A stretch of DNA of 64,000 nt from Halobacteriovoraceae bacterium (GCA_020635115.1 JACKAK010000002.1:124001-188000); one strand, 5' to 3'. Shown: positions 45,065-55,118, counted from the first letter of the stretch. Numbers and translations are program-made. The notes: a model not told the origin generated them from the letters alone.

Positions 45065-47431
45065 TTATTCACCATTTCTTATTGAATCTGGAACCTTTCT
45101 AAACTGATCAACCGTATCATTTTGATCTGGTCTTAACTTTGGCTTCATTTCATAATAGGGATGGCCTGGCTCAAAAAATAAGTCAGATTCCTTAATCTCT
45201 GATCCATCTGGACGATAAAACTCTCCGTTTTTAAAAACAAGAACTTGCATCTCTCCATTCTCACCTATTAATCCAACAGAATGGACCCAATTACTTGCAC
45301 CTTCAATTGCATAATCTTGGTCTTTTCTGGCCAAGAGCCCAACATTCACAATCCCATTTTTCCTCTGATAAGTGTGAGTATGGCCATAAATCACTCGGTC
45401 TACAATTTTTTCCCATTTAGTCACAGCTCCTCCTCTAGCACCTTCGCTTGAAACGTGCCCATGAGCAGTTGTTAAAACTTGCCTCCCTCTGAATGGTATT
45501 CCCTCTTCAGTAAAACCTCCAGGAACAGGACCTATAAATTCCTCTTCTCCAGGAACCTTAATGACTATTTTATTCCAATATCTCCTATCTAAGGGTTGTA
45601 CTAATCCCTCAATCCCATTTCTCAAAACCCATTCCAGTACATTTTGGCCACTTTCTGCTATTTCAAAAAGTTTGGCCCCAACGGCAGCATTTTGATGTTC
45701 CTTAATCCAATTTGCATCTTCTAACCAACTATTAAGCCAACCATTGTGATTTGACACAACAATGACGTTATCAATATCTTTGTTTCTTGGATTTGAGTAA
45801 AAAGCATTAAAAAAAGCAGTCGCCTGATTTAATGGCCTTATTAATCTTAGCTCATCATTTCTTGCCTTTTTTGCTTGTTTAACAACCTTATTTTTTTCGT
45901 GGTGTGAAATCTCTCCGAGATTTAGAAAATCGTGCCAATATATTGCTCTTGGTTGTAATTCCATCACTATACTAAGAAAGTGTTTGAGGACTTCTTGATC
46001 AGCGACTACTAAATGTAAATCTCCTGGCACTAAAGCTAGTGGTCTAACTTCTTTTTCAATTTTATCAGTGGAGTAAAAAGTATTAAGGTCCAAGAATCCT
46101 TTTTTCTCAGGAATATACTCTAAATGACGAGGATGAAAATCTCCATGAGTAAACTCTTGCAAGATTCCCGGTCTGCCATTTGTTTTCTCAAAGAGTAGAG
46201 CTGCAATTTTATGTTTCTTCTGTGCTATTTTATCAGTCTTATGCTGAATTAAATATTTACCATCAAATATTCCTTCTGTGATTGAACCTGTTGTAAAAAG
46301 CATCCTATAGTCAACTACCGGGTCATGTATTCCAAGTGTTCTAACCCTCATCTGAGGAGAACCTAAAATTAATGATAAACCTCTGTCTTCATAATCATCT
46401 AATCCTGAATTTGGGTCTTTTTGTTTTCCCATAACTTCAATCGTGTCTATTGCCCACTCGTAAGAGAGCCTAATTTGACCAATATCAGGAGGAATAATAT
46501 GCACATCTTTATCTTCCAATAAAGCTTCGTCAAAATCCATATTTATTGGATCAACAGGAATCACAATTATTGGAGCATTTCCAAAACTGTTTGATTTTGA
46601 TTTTGAAATTGTTTTAAGGGCCGCAAGTGCATCAATATTAACATCTCTTCCTGCAGAAGCTCCTACAATAATATAACTATCAGCTTTTTCAATCGCCTCT
46701 TTTAATTTTTCATACTTTTCTGGTGTAAAAATTGCTGAATGATAAACTCTCTTAAATGTCGATCCTCTTTTATCTCTTTCTTTTGCAATGTCTAAAATTT
46801 CATTAAAGTGATCAAATAATTTACCTTTTCCGATAAGCCCCTTCAAAGTTCCAGATTTTAAATTCATCTCATTTTCTAAATGTTCTTCAGTAGGAGTCCA
46901 CCCATGGGCCTTGCAAAATTCGGTGTATGCTTTAATAAATTTATTTCTAATAACTTCTAAATCTTTTGAATCCTCTGCGAAAATTCTTAGATTAATTTCA
47001 TTTTTTTTTCCAACAATAAGCTTTTTCACTTCACTGAATTCATATCCCATTTCATTTGCAAGCTCTTCATTAGATGGTAAACGTAAGTTCTCTTTCAAAT
47101 ACTTTAAACTTGACTTCACAGCGTCACTATAAAATGAACTCCAAAATTCAGGATAAATATCCCTAGACAGTTCTAAAAGTTTTTTAACACCTTTAGGAAG
47201 TTCCTTTTCTTTGAAAGGATCAAAATCTATGTTTTTCATATTCAAAGAGATCATCAACTCATCAAACTTTGGTAGTCTCTTAAATTTTTTTAGATCTGAA
47301 TATATTTTTTCAGATATCTTCTTGAGTAAATTTTTTGATTCAGCTGAAAGCATCAGCTCCTCACAACTAGGACCTGCAAAACATTCAAAGGTAAAAAGAA
47401 AGAGGAATAAGAAACTTAATCGCTTAAACAT
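45065..47431 (-). CDS. Exported protein with HTH-like repeats and a metallophosphoesterase domain
   Basis: Protein of 788 residues with a signal peptide (RLSFLFLFLFTFECFAG). Residues about 50-210 carry three helix-turn-helix-like repeats: RLPKFDELMISLNM, LRLPSNEELANEMGYEFSEV and GWTPTEEHLENEMNLKSGTL. A middle region (YIIVGASAGRDVNIDALAAL, HGDFHPRHLEYI) is unrecognised. The C-terminal third has calcineurin-type metal motifs: GDLH near residue 470, WHDFLN near 495, SNHNG near 563 and YGHTHTYQRKNG near 682. It should be a metal-dependent phosphoesterase or nuclease acting outside the cytoplasm. It follows the exported HAD gene by 4 bases. Confidence 0.7.
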   Translation of the reverse strand: MFKRLSFLFLFLFTFECFAGPSCEELMLSAESKNLLKKISEKIYSDLKKFKRLPKFDELMISLNMKNIDFDPFKEKELPKGVKKLLELSRDIYPEFWSSFYSDAVKSSLKYLKENLRLPSNEELANEMGYEFSEVKKLIVGKKNEINLRIFAEDSKDLEVIRNKFIKAYTEFCKAHGWTPTEEHLENEMNLKSGTLKGLIGKGKLFDHFNEILDIAKERDKRGSTFKRVYHSAIFTPEKYEKLKEAIEKADSYIIVGASAGRDVNIDALAALKTISKSKSNSFGNAPIIVIPVDPINMDFDEALLEDKDVHIIPPDIGQIRLSYEWAIDTIEVMGKQKDPNSGLDDYEDRGLSLILGSPQMRVRTLGIHDPVVDYRMLFTTGSITEGIFDGKYLIQHKTDKIAQKKHKIAALLFEKTNGRPGILQEFTHGDFHPRHLEYIPEKKGFLDLNTFYSTDKIEKEVRPLALVPGDLHLVVADQEVLKHFLSIVMELQPRAIYWHDFLNLGEISHHEKNKVVKQAKKARNDELRLIRPLNQATAFFNAFYSNPRNKDIDNVIVVSNHNGWLNSWLEDANWIKEHQNAAVGAKLFEIAESGQNVLEWVLRNGIEGLVQPLDRRYWNKIVIKVPGEEEFIGPVPGGFTEEGIPFRGRQVLTTAHGHVSSEGARGGAVTKWEKIVDRVIYGHTHTYQRKNGIVNVGLLARKDQDYAIEGASNWVHSVGLIGENGEMQVLVFKNGEFYRPDGSEIKESDLFFEPGHPYYEMKPKLRPDQNDTVDQFRKVPDSIRNGE

Positions 47432-47435
47432 TTTG

Positions 47436-48497
47436 TTACCTCATTTTGTTTTGACAGTAATTTACCTGTAAATGAGAAAGAATTTTTTTCTTTTCTTTTT
47501 CAGTAATATTTGGCTCACCAATCAGCTCTTCCAGTTTCGCTTTCCTAAAACTACCATTTGCTTTTATAACAGTTTGCTCATAATATGCTTTTTTGCGAAT
47601 ATTAGAATGAAAGTCAGCACTTAAAAAAATTACTTTCACTTTAGAAGAATTTCTAGCAACTAATGCTTTCATTTTTTCTGCAAACAAATCAACCGTTGCA
47701 GTATTGTCGTCAGCGAATATTAAAGTATGTAGAGGTTTTAAAGCTCGACCATCTTGATCTAATTTAATTTCTTCTTCGTTAATAGGTACCTTTTGTAACT
47801 CTTTAAATTGTTCGATAGCATAATTCACTTTTCGAACATTTGGTCGGCCTTCAAGATCGTAATGGTCCATAGACGATGATCTTGCACTAATAAAATGATC
47901 TGGAGTGCGATTGATTAATTTTCTTTTCAATAAATGACTGGACCATTCTATAAAATCTTCCTGAGAGTGATTTCTCATAGTCAAAATGGCCACAATATTT
48001 GTTTTAACATTTAACGCCGCTTGAAATAACGAAAAAAATCTTCCACGCCAGTCCGTATTATTATTCTTTACGTTCTTTTCTGCTGCCAATTGTTGCTCTA
48101 ATAAGAAATTTCGGCCCTGAAAACTTTTTCCAAAATATTCATACGTTTCATAACTATTTATTTCTCTGGCCTCGTAAATACCAGGGATAAATTTTCTTCC
48201 ATCAGTCAGTGTGATTGGAATAGTATTCCCTGGAAAACCGGGACCTTTTGATAATTTGTCTTTGACTCTTTCAAAATCCCAAGAACTCAATTCTATAATG
48301 GGTTCATATTCTTCATAATCTGGCAGAATAACATCAGTTCTTCTTTCTACAAGGTAAAGTTTATGGGGAGTATCAAAACCACCCTTATATTCTTCTCTGT
48401 GCTCAACAATGGTGTTATCGAAATCCATTAAGTATAGCGTTATTGCCATGGTCTTTTGGGTAAAAAGCATTCCAATAAATAGCAAAATATAACTCAT
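47436..48497 (-). CDS. Exported HAD-superfamily protein
   Basis: Protein of 353 residues with a hydrophobic N-terminus (YILLFIGMLFTQKTMA) that looks like a signal peptide. It is followed at once by the HAD motif I, LYLMDFDNTIVEHR, with the nucleophilic aspartate. Motif II may be ILTMRNHS and the acidic motif IV is LIFADDNTATVD near residue 255. A phosphatase on a phosphorylated metabolite or nucleotide is likely, acting in the periplasm or secreted. It forms a two-gene operon with the metallophosphoesterase gene. Confidence 0.68.
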   Translation of the reverse strand: MSYILLFIGMLFTQKTMAITLYLMDFDNTIVEHREEYKGGFDTPHKLYLVERRTDVILPDYEEYEPIIELSSWDFERVKDKLSKGPGFPGNTIPITLTDGRKFIPGIYEAREINSYETYEYFGKSFQGRNFLLEQQLAAEKNVKNNNTDWRGRFFSLFQAALNVKTNIVAILTMRNHSQEDFIEWSSHLLKRKLINRTPDHFISARSSSMDHYDLEGRPNVRKVNYAIEQFKELQKVPINEEEIKLDQDGRALKPLHTLIFADDNTATVDLFAEKMKALVARNSSKVKVIFLSADFHSNIRKKAYYEQTVIKANGSFRKAKLEELIGEPNITEKEKKKILSHLQVNYCQNKMR

Positions 48498-48674
48498 AAA
48501 TTTCTCTGTTTAAAAAATTTTTATTTATAAACAAAAACAGTTTCTCTTTAAAATAGTGTATTTATCAAGTTTTATTTGCAAACTAATGAATATTGAACAA
48601 TTGCCTGTAACTAAATGATTTTAGAAAAATAAAGTCAGAATTTTTAAGAAAAGAAATAAAAAATTAGTATTAAA

Positions 48675-50099
48675 CTAGGACAACTCGCCTTCTTTTTCGA
48701 GTATATCATGTGATTCATGAAAATGCTCTTCAAGATCATCAATCACCTCCTCACCCTCTATCTCTCCAGCATTGGGATCATTGAAAATTTCCCTATTAAA
48801 CTCTCCTTCAGTTTGTGCAATGATGATTGAAGCACAAGCGTCGCCAGATATATTTACAGCTGTTCTGGCCATATCTAAAAGCCTATCAACTCCGATGATA
48901 AGTGCAATTCCATCTACAGGTAAATTAACTTGAACTAAAACCATGGAAAGAGTAATCAGACCAACCCCGGGAACACCGGCCGTTCCTACAGATGCTAAAG
49001 TTGCCGTTAGGATCACTGAGAGAAAATCATTAAAGGAAAGCGGATGGTTGTACACTTGAGAAATAAAAATGACTGCAACTCCCTGCATAATTGCAGTTCC
49101 GTCCATATTTATAGTTGCACCAAATGGAATCGTAAATGAGGTGATCCCTTTTGAAACACCAAGTCTTTTATTTACTGTACGCATTGTGACAGGAATCGTT
49201 GCATTTGAGCTGGCAGTAGAAAAAGCTACAAGTAGCGTAGAGTAAAACTTTTTAAGGAAGGTAAAAAAATTCACTCTGCCCAAAAGAGTAAGAGATCCCC
49301 CATAGACTAGAAACAAGTGAACTAATAATACAAAAATAACTGTTAACATGTATTTACCTAAGGGAATCATTGCAGATAGGCCTTCAACTGCAAATACTTT
49401 TGCAATAAGACAAAAGATTCCAAAGGGAGCAATTAACATGACTAGTGTGACCATTTTCATAACGACTTCATTGGCCTGATGGAAAATGGCCAAAATCCTA
49501 TCGGCCTTTTTACCTAGAGATGCAATGGCCATTCCAAGCAGAAGTGAGAAAAAAATAACCTGTAACATTTCCCCTTTTACCATTGAATCAAAAGGATTTT
49601 CCGGAATTATTTGTATAAGAACTTGCGCAAAACTTGGGGCCTCTTTTGAAGCAAAGGCCGTTGCTCCAGTATTTACTGTTAGGCCATCTCCTGGCCCGAT
49701 TAATTTTGCGAAAAATAGTGCAAGAGCTATAGCAATACCAGTTGTGAGCATATAGAACGCCAGAGTTTTTCCACCTACTCTACCCAATTTTTTTATATCA
49801 CCAATACCTGTTACACCACAGACAAGAGAAATCAGAACAAGTGGAACAACCAACATTTTAATTGAATTGATGAATACTTTTCCAAGTACAGTGAACATAC
49901 CATCAATGAGATATGTATTTATAAATAAAACAACTTGTTTAAAAAATTCAGCTTTTTCGATTAAACCATCTTTTTCAAGCAGTACAACTGAAGTTGACAG
50001 CTTTGACATCAAAACATTTAGTATAGTTCCAAAACAAGCTCCCACTATTAATGAAATGAGAATCATTGTCGTCAAGCCAAACTTTCCCTTTAGCGTCAT
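48675..50099 (-). CDS. Dicarboxylate/glutamate:cation symporter (DAACS family)
   Basis: Transporter of 474 residues with about eight membrane segments and two re-entrant loops. The first serine-rich loop STASSNATIPVTM, the NMDGTA motif of helix 7 (INMDGTAIMQGV), the glycine-rich TLASVGTAGVPG and DRLLDMARTAVNISGDACAS in helix 8 are canonical for GltP/DctA transporters. It would import glutamate, aspartate or C4-dicarboxylates with sodium or protons. An acidic tail of about 40 residues follows. GGAG precedes the ATG. Confidence 0.94.
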   Translation of the reverse strand: MTLKGKFGLTTMILISLIVGACFGTILNVLMSKLSTSVVLLEKDGLIEKAEFFKQVVLFINTYLIDGMFTVLGKVFINSIKMLVVPLVLISLVCGVTGIGDIKKLGRVGGKTLAFYMLTTGIAIALALFFAKLIGPGDGLTVNTGATAFASKEAPSFAQVLIQIIPENPFDSMVKGEMLQVIFFSLLLGMAIASLGKKADRILAIFHQANEVVMKMVTLVMLIAPFGIFCLIAKVFAVEGLSAMIPLGKYMLTVIFVLLVHLFLVYGGSLTLLGRVNFFTFLKKFYSTLLVAFSTASSNATIPVTMRTVNKRLGVSKGITSFTIPFGATINMDGTAIMQGVAVIFISQVYNHPLSFNDFLSVILTATLASVGTAGVPGVGLITLSMVLVQVNLPVDGIALIIGVDRLLDMARTAVNISGDACASIIIAQTEGEFNREIFNDPNAGEIEGEEVIDDLEEHFHESHDILEKEGELS

Positions 50100-50313
50100 G
50101 TCAAATCTCCTGTATTACAAAAGTTACTTTTGAAAAAGTGGTTTACCCTAACAAAAAAATAACACAATCGTTTAAACAGAAAATAAGGTAGATTACAAGG
50201 AAAACATTGTATTACGCAATTTTTATTTACGCCCTATGCGCCAATTGCTCTCTTTAGCATACTGACCAGCGTATACAATTATTTATTTTTAAGAAGCCTA
50301 AAATTGTTAGAAG

Positions 50314-50847
50314 CTATTCGTCAATCGATACATTTATTGATCTTGTTCTAAGACCATTTTTAAATCTAATAAGTAGATAATCTTCATCAGTATCTGGGTT
50401 AAGTTTAATTTCTTCTAAAATTTCGTTAATGAATTCAAAAAGGATATCCTCAGCAGACTCACTTGAATCATCCATTTCCTCTTCTTCAGTCTCATCATCA
50501 TATTCCTCATATTCATCGTCGATTTCATCTTCAATTTCCTCTTCTAATGTTATTTTTCTCATTCTTTTTAATGCATTCTCAACCAATGGATTTGAACCAT
50601 CTAATGCTTTATATCCGAGATCAAATATCCTTTGAAATTCACGTTCACCAATAATATTGTAATCAAGCTCTGTGTTCTCTAACTCTTCTGTTAACAAACG
50701 CTCTATGAGATCATATGAGGCAGGGGACCCATCCTCTTTCAAGATGAAATCTTGTTCATCTTTACTATATTCAACAATCTCTCTTACATTTGAGATTGCA
50801 TTGATAAGTGTTGGATTAATAGCGCTTTGAATCTGAGTTTGGTTCAT
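50314..50847 (-). CDS. Acidic hypothetical protein
   Basis: Cytoplasmic-type protein of 177 residues with an extremely acidic stretch (EEEIEDEIDDEYEEYDDE and more, residues about 108-140). No domain is recognised. An AAGGAAG-like site precedes the ATG at 50847. It stands alone between the symporter and the divergent envelope genes. The acidic patch could bind metal or a basic partner; this is a guess. Confidence 0.55.
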   Translation of the reverse strand: MNQTQIQSAINPTLINAISNVREIVEYSKDEQDFILKEDGSPASYDLIERLLTEELENTELDYNIIGEREFQRIFDLGYKALDGSNPLVENALKRMRKITLEEEIEDEIDDEYEEYDDETEEEEMDDSSESAEDILFEFINEILEEIKLNPDTDEDYLLIRFKNGLRTRSINVSIDE

Positions 50848-51002
50848 AAAAACTTCCTTGTTTTATTCTATATTTATTTTAACTTGGGCCAAAATAAGTT
50901 CAACATTTTTTTCAACATTTTTTTTGGCCAACACATTGAATTTCCGAAATAAATCAAATCAAAAGAGTCAAGTTTATTGGCCGACTTTCCGAAAACTTAT
51001 AC

Positions 51003-51653
51003 GTGAAAATAAATTTACTGGTTTCCACTATCATAGGTATATTGGGCATGATTTATTCAGTTATCCAGATCTCTTTTTATATATTTACAAAAGAGTCTTT
51101 TAAAATTGGGTGTCATGCAGATCGCATTTTTGAAATACATAAAAAGAAAATTTCTGAAATAAAAAACAAGAAATACGACCCATTTGTTTATAAATACGTA
51201 GTTGCAATAAACATAGATAAAAAAGAATATATTTTAAAATCGATCGAGAGCTTAAAAGGTTTAAAATTAGATTATTTTGATCTCTTTGCATTTCATACAT
51301 GCTCTAACAAAGAAAACAAAACTGTATCATTGATTGCATACGAAAATCAGCTCAATCAACTTGATACAGAATTGGACTTTAATATAAGTCATTTAAATCA
51401 AAACAAGCAATACATCATTTATAAAAGTGATTTAAAAATACTGTGCCATCTAGAAAAAATCATTAAAGATTATGAACGTATAAATACGGTAATTGAACGA
51501 AATATAGACGGGAGAAGTACTGCTTCAAAGATAGATGATAAGTCTGAAAGATTTAAAGATGATTTGAAACAACTCATGGATAAATATGATCGATCAAAAA
51601 ATCAGATCTCTAAGAAATGGGATATTAATATTAGTTCTAATTGTAGTTATTAA
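51003..51653 (+). CDS. Membrane-anchored hypothetical protein
   Basis: Protein of 216 residues starting at GTG 51003. One membrane segment (INLLVSTIIGILGMIYSVIQ) is followed by a charged soluble domain with two or three cysteines and a C-terminal coiled-coil-like region (DDKSERFKDDLKQLMDKYDR). I do not recognise a family. Its last 68 bases overlap the next gene in another frame, so the two are probably co-translated. The GTG start lacks a strong ribosome site. Confidence 0.5.
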   Translation: MKINLLVSTIIGILGMIYSVIQISFYIFTKESFKIGCHADRIFEIHKKKISEIKNKKYDPFVYKYVVAINIDKKEYILKSIESLKGLKLDYFDLFAFHTCSNKENKTVSLIAYENQLNQLDTELDFNISHLNQNKQYIIYKSDLKILCHLEKIIKDYERINTVIERNIDGRSTASKIDDKSERFKDDLKQLMDKYDRSKNQISKKWDINISSNCSY

Positions 51654-53283
51654 ACCCTCTTTTGGAGAGAATACAGAAGAACACAGAGGAATCTGTAATG
51701 ATAAGATTGCTCAGAACTATTATTTTAAAGCATTTAATTTTCAACAAAATAATGAAACAGATAAAGCACTAGAACAATATCATTTATGCATTCAAAAGGA
51801 ACCCCACTGCGTAAGTTGCCAATATGAAATTGGTTGGTCATATTGGCAAAAATCAAATTGGGGAAAAGTTCTTTACCATTGGGATATTGTTAAACAGTTA
51901 GATTCTAAACATGAACTTGTTAAACAGTTCATTCCTATAGTTAATGATAATCTCAATATTGTCCAAGGGAAAAAAAGAAGTTTAGACCTTAAAAGGAATA
52001 TCAAACTTTTAACGAAATCGACTCCCGATGATTCTCAAGTTCAGCTATTGTATAAAACAAGATGCCAATCATATAATAAAAGTTCGGCCAATCCACTCGA
52101 TATTTATACCCCAAGTATCTACTCTCCAAAATCAGTCAAATTTTCAAGTGATGATAAATATGTGTTTGTGAATTCATTAGAATCTTTTCAAACTTTGGTA
52201 TTTAAACATGACAAATGTGAACTAGTGACTAAAATCAGACATCACTTTGATGAGTCTAAAGAGCGCTTATTTGTAGCATCTCCTTGGTTTGAGTTTCATA
52301 AACCAGATAATGTTTCTGATAAAAAATATTTTGATGGAAAACCAGTTGAAATGGAACTTTCTCATAGCGGGAAATATCTTTGGATTAGTTACTATCGTCG
52401 TTCTTATGATGAATTTGCGATCTTACCATCTGCAATTGGAGTTATCAGTACGGATGACTTTACTTTCAAAAAAGTTTTTGAAACTGGCCCTATACCTAAA
52501 ATATTAAAAAAATCACCAGATGAAAATTTCATGGCCGTTTCAAATTGGGGAAATAACACCATAACAATTTTTGATATTAAATCTCCTGATATTAATAAAT
52601 TCAAATATCACCAAAAACTTGTAGTCGATGAATCGTATTCTCCTGTCACATATAGCAAAGATCGTGATAAAGATTGTGGACTTTGTATAAGAGGGCTAGC
52701 ATTCACACCTGATAGTCAATACTTACTAGTTTCAAGGATGAAAAAAACTGGTATCAGTGTCTTCCAACGTAACAATATAAATCAATTTGAATTGCTTGGA
52801 ACATTAGATGGTCAGTGTTATGGGCCCAGAGATCTTCTCATAGATAGTACTGGGGATAATTTATATGCAACTTGTAATTCAAATGGTGCAATATTAAAAT
52901 TGGATATTAAAACCTCAATTAGTTTATTAAGTCAGCAAAAAAATGTCGGTAAAGATAACCATATTAAATTAACAGCAAATAATTCAAATTTTATAAAAAA
53001 GGTCATAGGCCAAGGACCAAGATCAATGAAGTTTTCTAATGATCATAAATATCTATTCGTAGCTGTAAATCAAACCAGTGAATTAATAGTTGTTGAAGTC
53101 AATAATCTAAATATCATTTCAACAATACCTGTCGATAGTTATCCTGTAGGACTTGGAATATCAAACTCAGGTGATGAAATATGGACGACAAGTCAGGGAA
53201 GAAATTCTAAAGGAGGAAATTCTGTAGGAATCTATTATATTAGATATCCAGAACTTGAGAAAATTAGACCAGATATAAATTAA
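51586..53283 (+). CDS. Exported TPR and beta-propeller protein
   Basis: Protein of 565 residues. A hydrophobic N-terminus (NGILILVLIVVIKPSFG) acts as signal or anchor. Residues 40-110 form TPR-like helices (NETDKALEQYHLCIQKEP, QYEIGWSYWQKSNWGKVL). From about residue 170 repeated blades follow the SxDxKYVFV / SPDENFMAVSN / TPDSQYLLVSR / SNDHKYLFVAVN / SNSGDEIW pattern, typical of a YVTN-type or WD-like propeller with six or seven blades. It is likely a periplasmic or outer-membrane scaffold. It overlaps the preceding gene by 68 bases. Confidence 0.65.
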   Translation: MIDQKIRSLRNGILILVLIVVIKPSFGENTEEHRGICNDKIAQNYYFKAFNFQQNNETDKALEQYHLCIQKEPHCVSCQYEIGWSYWQKSNWGKVLYHWDIVKQLDSKHELVKQFIPIVNDNLNIVQGKKRSLDLKRNIKLLTKSTPDDSQVQLLYKTRCQSYNKSSANPLDIYTPSIYSPKSVKFSSDDKYVFVNSLESFQTLVFKHDKCELVTKIRHHFDESKERLFVASPWFEFHKPDNVSDKKYFDGKPVEMELSHSGKYLWISYYRRSYDEFAILPSAIGVISTDDFTFKKVFETGPIPKILKKSPDENFMAVSNWGNNTITIFDIKSPDINKFKYHQKLVVDESYSPVTYSKDRDKDCGLCIRGLAFTPDSQYLLVSRMKKTGISVFQRNNINQFELLGTLDGQCYGPRDLLIDSTGDNLYATCNSNGAILKLDIKTSISLLSQQKNVGKDNHIKLTANNSNFIKKVIGQGPRSMKFSNDHKYLFVAVNQTSELIVVEVNNLNIISTIPVDSYPVGLGISNSGDEIWTTSQGRNSKGGNSVGIYYIRYPELEKIRPDIN

Positions 53284-53350
53284 TATTATTACAATCAAAA
53301 TCCGATAGGTTTTATAGAATTTTGAAATTCAAATAAATGTGAAATAAAAA

Positions 53351-54484
53351 ATGATTTTTAAAAATAACAAATTTTATAGACAAATATTAGAAATGAAAAT
53401 CCTTGGGGAAAAATATTTTCATTTAACTGGATCGGAGACTTCAAAACTGTTGCCAATTATTTACATCTTTATCGCAAACTCAACACTAATTTTTACTTTT
53501 TATAACTTGTTCTATCATCTTGCAATCAAACTATCGATAATGGGTATATTTAAATCCCTTGTTTTTTTAATTTTTCAAATACCTCTCATTAATTATTTAA
53601 ATTTAAGAGCAATAGGTATTATTTCTGCTCAAAATTTATTTTATTTTAAAAATGAAGCAAAAATTATAAATTTAAAAGGTAAAGAATTGAACTTTTTTAA
53701 TTTTTCTTTTTCGCTCTTATTTCTTAAAATTTTAAAATTAATAGATCAAAAAAATGAAAATAAGTTAACTACTACTCTAAAGGAATCGGTTGTCGATGAG
53801 TATATGAATGTATTTGACTTTGCTCTTATTTACCCGCCACATATTTTAGCATTAGGTCATGCTAGGTTAAAAGAACTCCCAGGTACACTAGAAAATTTTA
53901 TAGATTCCTTACCACAACCAATTAAAGAAATATCAGTACAGCAACCGATAAAACACTTAAATTTTAATATCCTCAAAAATATTTTTGTACCTTCTTTGAT
54001 TGTCTCTACTACGGTAGGAATAATATTCAGTCATTCGTTTATCCAATCATGGAGCTTTAAATTTACTAATGCTGTATCTCTGAATCTATTCCCAATCTTT
54101 GGAACGATTGCAGTTTTCTATTCCTTTCTTTTATTTTTAAATTCTATTGTTGCTTTTTTGAACTCATCATATTTTTCAATATTTTATATCGCACTTACTA
54201 AATCTTCTGAAATAGATGATAAGTTTAAACTTAGGATTAACAAATTTCTTGATCATAATGATCGATTAAATGGAATCACAATCATCTCAAAAGATATGCC
54301 CAATCAAATGAAACCTTCTACCCCTGATAAATTATTGAAAAAAATTGCAAATACTTTTCAAAAAAATGTTGAAAACGGCGTAAATACAAAGAAAATCACT
54401 CTCGCTCTTCTTAAAAAGGGTTATTCAAAAGAAGACATTGAAAAAGGCCATGCTCTCTTTAAAAAAAATAAACATAGTGCTTAA
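53351..54484 (+). CDS. Multi-spanning membrane protein of unknown function
   Basis: Protein of 377 residues. Two hydrophobic segments lie near residues 35-80 and two or three near residues 210-275. Between them is a soluble segment with DEYMNVFDFALIYPPHILALGHARLKELP. The C-terminus contains two helical repeats (LLKKIANTFQKNV and LALLKKGYSKEDIEKGHALFK). I recognise no family. The stop overlaps the stop of the convergent lipoprotein gene in a shared TTAA. GGCC is almost absent. Confidence 0.5.
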   Translation: MIFKNNKFYRQILEMKILGEKYFHLTGSETSKLLPIIYIFIANSTLIFTFYNLFYHLAIKLSIMGIFKSLVFLIFQIPLINYLNLRAIGIISAQNLFYFKNEAKIINLKGKELNFFNFSFSLLFLKILKLIDQKNENKLTTTLKESVVDEYMNVFDFALIYPPHILALGHARLKELPGTLENFIDSLPQPIKEISVQQPIKHLNFNILKNIFVPSLIVSTTVGIIFSHSFIQSWSFKFTNAVSLNLFPIFGTIAVFYSFLLFLNSIVAFLNSSYFSIFYIALTKSSEIDDKFKLRINKFLDHNDRLNGITIISKDMPNQMKPSTPDKLLKKIANTFQKNVENGVNTKKITLALLKKGYSKEDIEKGHALFKKNKHSA

Positions 54485-55110
54485 AATCTAAAAATAAAAC
54501 CGACTCCAGGAAGCAAACTTTCTTTATCATTATTACTTACATCATTTCCAAAAAACTTTATATACTTTGCATTTATGTTAAGAGCAATTTTCTGATCGAA
54601 CCAAAAATTAAAACCAAAAGTATATTGCATATACGAAAGTTCAATATTGTCAAAATTTATAAAATCTATAAATAGTTCATCTCTCTGATCACTATTTAGG
54701 TTTTTTCCTTTCCATTTTACCCAATTGTAGCGAGTTACTATATAAGTTTCAAACCAGTCAACTTTATAACTTAAAACAGGTCCAATGAAAAAACCACTTG
54801 ATTCTACAACATCTATGCCTAAAAAAACTCCTCCAAGTCCAGAAAAAGAAAATCCTTCATCTTGACTATTTAGTAGAGCATACTTTCCTGACAGACCTAT
54901 AACAGGTGCTGCTTGAGCTTCTATAAGAAAACTTACATCTAAGTTTTCACTAACCCCAATAGAAGTGCCTAGGTAGAGAGCAGGAGAGAATCCAGTATCA
55001 ATTTCCCAGTTTCCTTCACCTAAAGTCCTTGCCGTTTTCGTTGAAGTATATGGTGCTAAAGAACATGAACTAATAAAAAATAATATAAAAAGTAAGGATA
55101 AAAAATGCAT
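54481..55110 (-). CDS. Outer-membrane beta-barrel-like lipoprotein
   Basis: Protein of 209 residues with a lipobox signal (FILFFISSC). The mature part alternates short polar and hydrophobic stretches (GNWEIDTGFSPALYLGTSIGV, LDVSFLIEAQ, FSGLGGVFLGIDVV) and ends in GVGFIFRF. A terminal phenylalanine after alternating residues is a hallmark of beta-barrel insertion. It is probably a small outer-membrane barrel. It follows the lipoprotein gene at 55119 by 8 bases in one operon. Confidence 0.6.
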   Translation of the reverse strand: MHFLSLLFILFFISSCSLAPYTSTKTARTLGEGNWEIDTGFSPALYLGTSIGVSENLDVSFLIEAQAAPVIGLSGKYALLNSQDEGFSFSGLGGVFLGIDVVESSGFFIGPVLSYKVDWFETYIVTRYNWVKWKGKNLNSDQRDELFIDFINFDNIELSYMQYTFGFNFWFDQKIALNINAKYIKFFGNDVSNNDKESLLPGVGFIFRF

Positions 55111-55118
55111 TTATCTTA

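Noticed and set aside
50858..51103. 81-codon plus-strand frame overlapping the gene at 51003
   Set aside because: It overlaps the better-supported frame with a clear membrane segment and has no recognisable features of its own.
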